Shown here: one piece after another, positions 59,431-64,000 of the stretch
Numbering within the stretch: the first letter of the stretch is position 1
How the letters are laid out: the number at the start of each line of letters is the position of its first letter
Source of the DNA: Nocardia arizonensis
GTDB lineage: Bacteria; Actinomycetota; Actinomycetes; Mycobacteriales; Mycobacteriaceae
DNA length: 64,000 nt
NCBI RefSeq assembly: GCF_001310275.1
Contig: NZ_LGYZ01000001.1
Span: forward strand, 1-64,000
Direction: 5' to 3'
Position numbers and translations under genes: made by a program
Notes under the pieces: model-generated
Database searches by the model: none
What the model was told of the DNA's origin: nothing
What the model saw: the letters and a program-made list of their open reading frames with translations, nothing else

Positions 59431-60078
59431 GTGGAAACCGGTGCGACGACATCCGATGACGGTTCGCCCAGCGGTCGGGTCATGGCGGTGGCGATGACCG
59501 CGTGCACCTTCCTCGGTCTGGTGCTGGCCGTCGGTCTCATGCTGCGTACCGATCTCGGGTCGACGCGATCGCGGCCCGCGGCGGTGACCTCACCCACGAG
59601 CGTGGCGCTGCCCGCGCCGGTCTATCAGGTGGGCGGTGACTGTTCGGCCGGCGGCATCTCGGCGCAATGGGATCTGCGCGATGGTCAGTTGAACTGCGTA
59701 CCGCGCGAGACGGTCCGGGATCTGCACCGGCCCGGCGAGGACTGCGCCCGCGACGGTGTCGCGGGCGCCTGGGAGTACCCCGACGGCCGCTGGATCTGCG
59801 CGCCGAAACAGGCCGCCGAGCCGGTGCCCGTGCCGCAGCCGCCGCAGGCGCAGGCGCCGGAACAGGCGCCCGAGCCGACGCGGGAGTACATGCCGCCGTC
59901 GAATGAGACCTATACCTACGTGCCGCCGCCCGCGTCGGTCTATGAGCCGACCGAGCAGGTCCAGGCACCCGAGCCTGCGCCGGAACCGGCGCCCGCGCCG
60001 GTTCCGGCGCCCGTGCCGCCGCCGCTGCCGTTCCTGCCTCCGCTCCCGCCGCTGCCGTTCCTGCCGCCGGGAGCCTGA
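59431..60078 (+). CDS. Exported protein with two Cys-pair modules and Pro-rich tail
   Basis: 215 aa from GTG at 59431. One helix (residues about 15-35) anchors it. Two copies of the module follow: GGDCSAGGISAQWDLR ending LNCVP, and GEDCARDGVAGAWEYP ending WICAP. The last 90 residues are almost all Pro/Ala/Glu/Val and end in PPLPFLPPLP-like repeats, as in wall-spanning segments. It follows its paralogue by 37 bp on the same strand, so the two are probably one operon. Function unknown. Confidence 0.7.
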   Translation: METGATTSDDGSPSGRVMAVAMTACTFLGLVLAVGLMLRTDLGSTRSRPAAVTSPTSVALPAPVYQVGGDCSAGGISAQWDLRDGQLNCVPRETVRDLHRPGEDCARDGVAGAWEYPDGRWICAPKQAAEPVPVPQPPQAQAPEQAPEPTREYMPPSNETYTYVPPPASVYEPTEQVQAPEPAPEPAPAPVPAPVPPPLPFLPPLPPLPFLPPGA

Positions 60079-60131
60079 GCGCGAGGCAATTCGGTGGACG
60101 CGACTGCGATGGCCCGCCTCCCGCGGGGGAG

Positions 60132-61298
60132 TCAGTCCAGGTGGACCGGCAGGGTGAGCGGACCGCGATGCCGGAATCCGGAGCGCCACCGAATATCTCG
60201 CTCCGAGACCGTCAGCGTGGTGGCGGGCCAGCGGGTGAAGACGTGGTCGAGTGTGCTCGCGGTCACCGTGCGGACCAATGCCGCGCCGAGGCAGGCGTGC
60301 ACGCCGTGACCCAGACCGAGCTGGCGGTTGCGTGTGCGGGTCAGATCGAGTTTGCCCGGACCGTCCACCTGATCGGGATCGCGATTGGCCGCGGCCAGGC
60401 ACAGCAGCACGGTGTCGCCGCATCCGATGTCGTAGCGGCCGATGGTCATGTCCTCGGTCGCGAAGCGCGGACCCGCGAGCACCTGTGGCGAGATATAGCG
60501 CAACAGTTCATCGACCATCGGCAGTTTGTTCGCGCCCCGGCGCAGCACTCGGATCTGATCGGGCCGGGTCAGCAGGGTCAGGATCGAGCCCGCGACCAGA
60601 TCGGTGAGCACCTCGTACCAGACGAACAGCAGGTAGAACAGCAGGCCGGTGAGTTCGTCGGCGGTCAGTTCGGCCGCGCGTCGCGCGGCGACCAGTCCGG
60701 CGATCACGGTGTCGGAGTCGCGGGCCGCGCTGTCCTGGATCGCGAGGACGACCTCGCTCATGGTGGCGAGGGTGTCGCGGGCGCGGGTGTGGGTCGCGGT
60801 GGCGGGCAGGGTGGATTCGGCCCAGTCCAGCAGCGCCTCGCGTTCGGGGCCGCGCAGTCCGAGCAGTTCGCCGAGAACCGCGGCGGGCAGCGGAACGGCA
60901 AGGCGCTGCACCAGATCCGCGGTGTCCTCGGATTCCAGGTTCTTGGCGAGGGTTTCGATCAGATCAGGGATGCGGCGGGTCAGGTCGGTGAGCCTGCGCG
61001 GGGACAGTTCCGTGGTGACCACCGCGCGCATGCGGGCGTGATCGGCGGGCGCGCAGACCAGCAGCGCGTCCAGGGGCGGCGGCACCGTGAAGCCGCGATA
61101 GTCGCGCGGGCCCGCCAGCCGGGTGTCGGTGCTCAGGCGCGGATCGAGCAGTCCGGCCCGCACGTCGGCGTATCGGGTGATCAGCCACGCGGGTGGGCCG
61201 TCCGGGGTCCTGACACGGTGTACACCGCCCTGCCGGCGCAACCGATCGAGTACCGGCCACGGGTTCGCCGCGAAGGCCGCATCGAAGATCTCGAGCAC
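60132..61298 (-). CDS. Cytochrome P450
   Basis: 388 aa from GTG at 61298, 7 nt after GGGGG; GTG 61316 would add six residues. The heme-binding motif is LGLGHGVHACLGAALVR (FxxGxHxCxG type, with L for F). The ExxR pair is in VDELLRYISP. The I-helix region, where AGxxTT is usual, reads FYLLFVWYEVLTD, so the oxygen-activating threonine motif is not conserved, which is unusual. Length is normal for bacterial class I P450. No ferredoxin gene is adjacent. The substrate is unknown. Confidence 0.88.
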   Translation of the reverse strand: MLEIFDAAFAANPWPVLDRLRRQGGVHRVRTPDGPPAWLITRYADVRAGLLDPRLSTDTRLAGPRDYRGFTVPPPLDALLVCAPADHARMRAVVTTELSPRRLTDLTRRIPDLIETLAKNLESEDTADLVQRLAVPLPAAVLGELLGLRGPEREALLDWAESTLPATATHTRARDTLATMSEVVLAIQDSAARDSDTVIAGLVAARRAAELTADELTGLLFYLLFVWYEVLTDLVAGSILTLLTRPDQIRVLRRGANKLPMVDELLRYISPQVLAGPRFATEDMTIGRYDIGCGDTVLLCLAAANRDPDQVDGPGKLDLTRTRNRQLGLGHGVHACLGAALVRTVTASTLDHVFTRWPATTLTVSERDIRWRSGFRHRGPLTLPVHLD

Positions 61299-61316
61299 CT
61301 GTGCACCCCCATTCAC

Positions 61317-61708
61317 TTTGTCCGGCAATGAGTCTCGGTCCCGACCGACAGTGTTCCGTGCGCACCAACCTACCCGCCGCGTCGTCGTCTCGCCGCACGA
61401 CGCACAGACCGTTCGGTATCTTCGAGTGGCGGTGCGCCCGGTAGCGTTTCGATTGCGCCGATTCCGAAGCCGGGCCGAGGGCGCGGGGCGCGGGATATGC
61501 GGGCGGGCGGGCAACCTCGCGCGATTCGGAACGAGATCATGGCCGTAGCGCGGGCAGCGAGCGCGAATGCCCGCGGACGTGCCGGGCCGGGTCTGTCCGC
61601 GCCCGTATCGGGCCATGCCGCCGAATTCGCGAAAACTCGGCTGTTTGGGTCCGGGAGAGCGGGGAATCTCGGTTCGCGTAATACAACTACGGCACAACGG
61701 GATCAGCC
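61317..61708. promoter_or_regulatory. Gap between P450 and the 61709 gene
   Basis: 392 bp with divergent flanking genes. A possible extended -10 TAATAC lies at 61679-61684, 25 bp before the plus-strand gene. No -35 match, hairpin or gene was recognised; open frames here lack ribosome-binding sites. Confidence 0.4.
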
Positions 61709-62158
61709 ATGATCATACTCCTCGGACTATTGGTCCTGATCGCTGCGGTGGTCGTCGGGGTTGCCGGAGTCGCGGCAAATTCCGGCGAAGTACGCACCGA
61801 CACCAGCGATTTCGGGGTCTTCGACTACCATTTCTCGGCTTCGGCCGGTGAATTGTTTCTCTACGGTATGGCGGTGGGCGCCATCGGAATGCTCGGGCTG
61901 AGCCTGCTGCTCATGGGCGTGCGGCAGTCCTCGCGACGCAACAGCGCGACCCGGCGGGAGTTGCGCAAGACCCGCAAGGAAGCCGCCGCCGCCCGCCGTG
62001 ACACCGCCGCGCCGGACCCCGCGCGGTCCGAGAAGCCGATCCCGACCACCGAGGCGAAGCCGGCGGCGGATCAGAAGCCGGTGTGGAGTGTCAATCGCTT
62101 CCTGCCGAAGGCCGCCGCACCGGGCTCGCGTCCCAAGACGGACGTGTCCGCGAAATAA
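61709..62158 (+). CDS. Two-pass membrane protein with charged cytoplasmic tail
   Basis: 149 aa from ATG at 61709. Helix 1 is at residues 2-23 (ILLGLLVLIAAVVVGVAGV), a short 35-residue outer loop (DTSDFGVFDYHFSASAG) precedes helix 2 (residues about 50-68), and a basic, Ala/Lys/Pro-rich tail with alternating RRELRKTRKEAAAARR follows, ending in WSVNRFLPK. Reminiscent of small actinobacterial membrane proteins next to DUF6131; no family claimed. The DUF6131 gene begins 36 bp downstream. Confidence 0.7.
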   Translation: MIILLGLLVLIAAVVVGVAGVAANSGEVRTDTSDFGVFDYHFSASAGELFLYGMAVGAIGMLGLSLLLMGVRQSSRRNSATRRELRKTRKEAAAARRDTAAPDPARSEKPIPTTEAKPAADQKPVWSVNRFLPKAAAPGSRPKTDVSAK

Positions 62159-62194
62159 CGATCGATCCCGATCGTCACCCCAAAGGATGGAATC

Positions 62195-62350
62195 ATGATT
62201 GTTCTCGGACTCATTCTGCTGCTCGTCGGCTGGTTGGTCGGAATCCCATTGCTCACCACCGCAGGCATCGTGGTACTGCTCGTCGGCGCGGTCCTGGCGA
62301 TCGCGGGTTCCGCGGGCCGCCCGGTCGGCGGACGGCGGCACTATTACTGA
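62195..62350 (+). CDS. DUF6131 family small membrane protein
   Basis: 51 aa, too short for most gene finders. ATG at 62195 follows AAAGGA by about 8 nt. The sequence is nearly all hydrophobic (MIVLGLILLLVGWLVGIPLL, then VVLLVGAVLAIAGSAG) and ends in the family tail GRPVGGRRHYY, the pattern of DUF6131 proteins. Two transmembrane helices. Function unknown. Cotranscription with the 61709 gene is likely. A perfect 18-bp hairpin follows. Confidence 0.85.
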   Translation: MIVLGLILLLVGWLVGIPLLTTAGIVVLLVGAVLAIAGSAGRPVGGRRHYY

Positions 62351-62370
62351 CCCCGCCGCACAAGACCTCG

Positions 62371-62411
62371 AAAACCGCACCCCCGGTCGGATCATCCGAC
62401 CGGGGGTGCGG
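62371..62411 (-). terminator. 18-bp perfect hairpin with T-run on the minus strand
   Basis: Arms 62375-62392 and 62394-62411 are perfect complements around one central base. On the minus strand the hairpin is followed by TTTT (62371-62374), so it is a proper intrinsic terminator for the phosphoribosyltransferase gene, whose stop codon (62392-62394) is inside the stem. It may also stop plus-strand transcripts from the DUF6131 gene. Confidence 0.85.
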
Positions 62412-63072
62412 CGAGTCCGGCGGCGCTGCGGTCGTCCGCGGCGCGATCGAGTAGGTCGACGATTCCCCGATCGGTCACGTCATCGAATTCCTTATACCAG
62501 TGGGCTATCGAATGGAACAGCTCCGGTGTCTCCAGGCACACGACATTGTCCACGTGCGCGGCCAGCACCCGAATGGCCCGCGGCGAGCCGACCGGTACGG
62601 CAAGCAGCACCCGCCTCGCGCCCTGGGCCCGCGCCATCGCGCACGCCGCCCGCGCCGAGGCGCCGGTGGCGACGCCGTCGTCGACGACGATCGCGGTCGC
62701 GCCCGCCAGTGGAACCGGCGCATGCGTGGCGCGATAGCGAAGCGCGCTGCGGGACAGGTCATGTCGGACCTCGGTCTCCACCCGCACCCGCTCGGCGCCG
62801 GAGACGAATGCCCGGCCCGCGGCCTCGTCGTCGATGATCCGCACCCCGTTCTCGCCGATGGCGCCGAAGGACAGCCGCGGCTGGAAGGGAACCGGAAGTT
62901 TGCGCACCACAGCGACATCGAGCGGAGCCCGCAGGGCGGTGGCGATCTCGTAGGCCACCGGGACTCCGCCGCGTGCCACGCCGACCACGACGACATCGTC
63001 GTCGGGGAATCGGAATCCCCGCAGCCGCCCGATCAATCGGCGACCGGCATCGCGGCGATCGTGGAAAGGCAT
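62392..63072 (-). CDS. Phosphoribosyltransferase-family protein
   Basis: 226 aa from ATG at 63072, with GAGGAGG at good spacing. PRT fold: GVARGGVPVAYEIA, then LDVAVVRKLPVPFQPRLSFGAIGENGVRI, and the PRPP-binding loop AIVVDDGVATGAS. It matches the free-standing PRT proteins annotated as phosphoribosyltransferase next to stress or dormancy genes, not a specific purine or pyrimidine enzyme. The C-terminal CLETPELFHSIAHWYKEFDDVTD is a family trait. Substrate unknown. Confidence 0.88.
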   Translation of the reverse strand: MPFHDRRDAGRRLIGRLRGFRFPDDDVVVVGVARGGVPVAYEIATALRAPLDVAVVRKLPVPFQPRLSFGAIGENGVRIIDDEAAGRAFVSGAERVRVETEVRHDLSRSALRYRATHAPVPLAGATAIVVDDGVATGASARAACAMARAQGARRVLLAVPVGSPRAIRVLAAHVDNVVCLETPELFHSIAHWYKEFDDVTDRGIVDLLDRAADDRSAAGLAAPPVG

Positions 63073-63205
63073 GTCGGTCCTCCTCGCTCGAGTACCGGGG
63101 GGAATCGGAGTCACACCGTCGGGACCCGTCGAGGATTCGTACTTTACGCCCCTCGAACCCGGAAACGCACTGTCGCATCCGAATGATGACGTATGCACGT
63201 AGGCG

Positions 63206-63940
63206 TCATATTCCCGCCACATCGGCGATATGGCCGATGCCGTAGGTGACGGCCATCGCCAGCGCGCCGCCGGCTACCACCCGCAGCACCGCCCGGCCGC
63301 GCCTGCTACCGCCGAGACGGGCGCTGAGCGATCCGGTCAGCGCGAGCGCGACCAGCACCGCGGCGAAGGTCACCGGGATGCGCGCGGGCACCGGCGGTAC
63401 CAGGATCGCCACCAGTGGCAGCAGCGCGCCGACGGTGAAGGCGACCGCCGAGGAGAAGGCGGCCTGCCACGGATTGGTCAGCGCGCGCGGGTCCAATCCC
63501 AGTTCCGCCTCGGCGTGGGCGGTGAAGGCGTCGTGCGCGGTGAGTTCCTCGGCGACCTTGCGGGCGGTCTCGGGCGAGAGACCCTTGGCGTGGTAGATGC
63601 CCGCGAGTTCCTCCAGTTCGAAGTCGGGTTCCTCGCGCAGTTCCCGGCGTTCCTTGGCCAGCAACGCGCGCTCGGAATCGCGCTGGGTGCTAACCGAGAC
63701 GTATTCGCCCACCGCCATGGAGATGGCGCCCGCTGTCAATCCGGCTATACCGGCGGTGAAGATCTCGGTGGTCCCGGTTGTGGCCGCCGCCACACCGACG
63801 ACCAGACCGGCCGTCGACACGATGCCGTCGTTGGCGCCGAGCACGCCCGCGCGCAACCAGTTGAGCCGGGAGGCGAAACCATCGCCGTGTGGTTCGTGCG
63901 GGTGGGGCTGATCGGGCATCGGGACGGTCGAATCCACCAT
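63206..63940 (-). CDS. VIT1/CCC1-family metal ion transporter
   Basis: 244 aa from ATG at 63940. The opening LNWLRAGVLGANDGIVSTAGLVVGVA is the VIT1/CCC1 signature, with a second helix pair GLTAGAISMAVGEYVSVSTQRD. Acidic residues in the cytoplasmic loop (ELREEPDFELEELAG) bind metal in the family. Five hydrophobic segments in all. It probably moves Fe(II) or Mn(II) across the membrane. Followed by the PRT gene on the same strand, 133 bp away. Confidence 0.9.
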   Translation of the reverse strand: MVDSTVPMPDQPHPHEPHGDGFASRLNWLRAGVLGANDGIVSTAGLVVGVAAATTGTTEIFTAGIAGLTAGAISMAVGEYVSVSTQRDSERALLAKERRELREEPDFELEELAGIYHAKGLSPETARKVAEELTAHDAFTAHAEAELGLDPRALTNPWQAAFSSAVAFTVGALLPLVAILVPPVPARIPVTFAAVLVALALTGSLSARLGGSRRGRAVLRVVAGGALAMAVTYGIGHIADVAGI

Positions 63941-64000
63941 GTGCCGAACCCTAGCCGCCCACGCCGTGGTCGGTTTCAGTACCTGCGTCGTGTCGGGACC

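Overview
The window is high-GC DNA whose gene content and order point to a mycolic-acid actinomycete, most likely Nocardia or a close relative. From memory, much of 128-29964 follows the order of Mycobacterium tuberculosis Rv1321 to Rv1343c: nucS, methylmalonyl-CoA epimerase, acetyl-CoA acetyltransferase, thioredoxin/TPR protein, glgB-glgE, glgP, dinG, pncB, clpS, DUF2017, P1 peptidase, mec-cysO-cysM, rhomboid, metallo-beta-lactamase phosphodiesterase, rph, rdgB, DUF3817 and an LprD-like membrane protein. Frequent GTG starts, DUF4254, DUF3558 and EspG families fit the same lineage.

Layout. (1) 1-12807: NucS, a DivIVA-like coiled coil, acyl-CoA genes, and GlgB-GlgE divergent from GlgP. (2) 12808-17597: an accessory insertion with a decayed NCS2 purine permease and a small type VII secretion locus (DUF3558 lipoprotein, EspC-like protein, PPE-like protein, EspG), plus a methyltransferase. 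(3) 17802-29964: the conserved block resumes with DinG, NAD salvage genes (pncA is inserted; the murI of M. tuberculosis is missing), ClpS, the Mec-CysO-CysM cysteine pathway, RNase PH and RdgB. (4) 30008-32244: an SDR/TetR pair and a single-S1-domain protein. (5) 32383-51268: a probable biosynthetic cluster with a PadR regulator under a 26-bp palindromic operator, an FAD monooxygenase, a free-standing fragment of an adenylation domain closed by its own intrinsic terminator, a 4416-residue three-module NRPS and a translationally coupled DrrABC-type exporter. (6) 51272-63940: mixed genes (secreted HNH nuclease, YaeQ, SDR/TetR, DUF4254, NYN RNase-like, PhoU-like, transglutaminase, lipoproteins, two proteins sharing a Cys-pair module, P450, DUF6131, phosphoribosyltransferase, VIT-family transporter).

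How the genes work together. GlgE and GlgB make branched alpha-glucan from maltose-1-phosphate and GlgP degrades it. Mec frees CysO, which as a thiocarboxylate is the sulfur donor for CysM. PncA and PncB are consecutive steps of NAD salvage. The NRPS reads C-A-T-E / C-A-T / C-A-T-E-TE, so a tripeptide with D, L, D residues is expected. It starts with a condensation domain, which suggests an N-acylated product, exported by the ABC transporter whose genes overlap its 3' end. The most novel-looking points are the orphan adenylation-domain fragment with its own terminator, the near-identical specificity pockets of modules 2 and 3, the EspC/PPE-like/EspG locus set into a housekeeping block, and the repeated Cys-pair module at 58968-60078. 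No tRNA, rRNA, CRISPR array or transposase was found.
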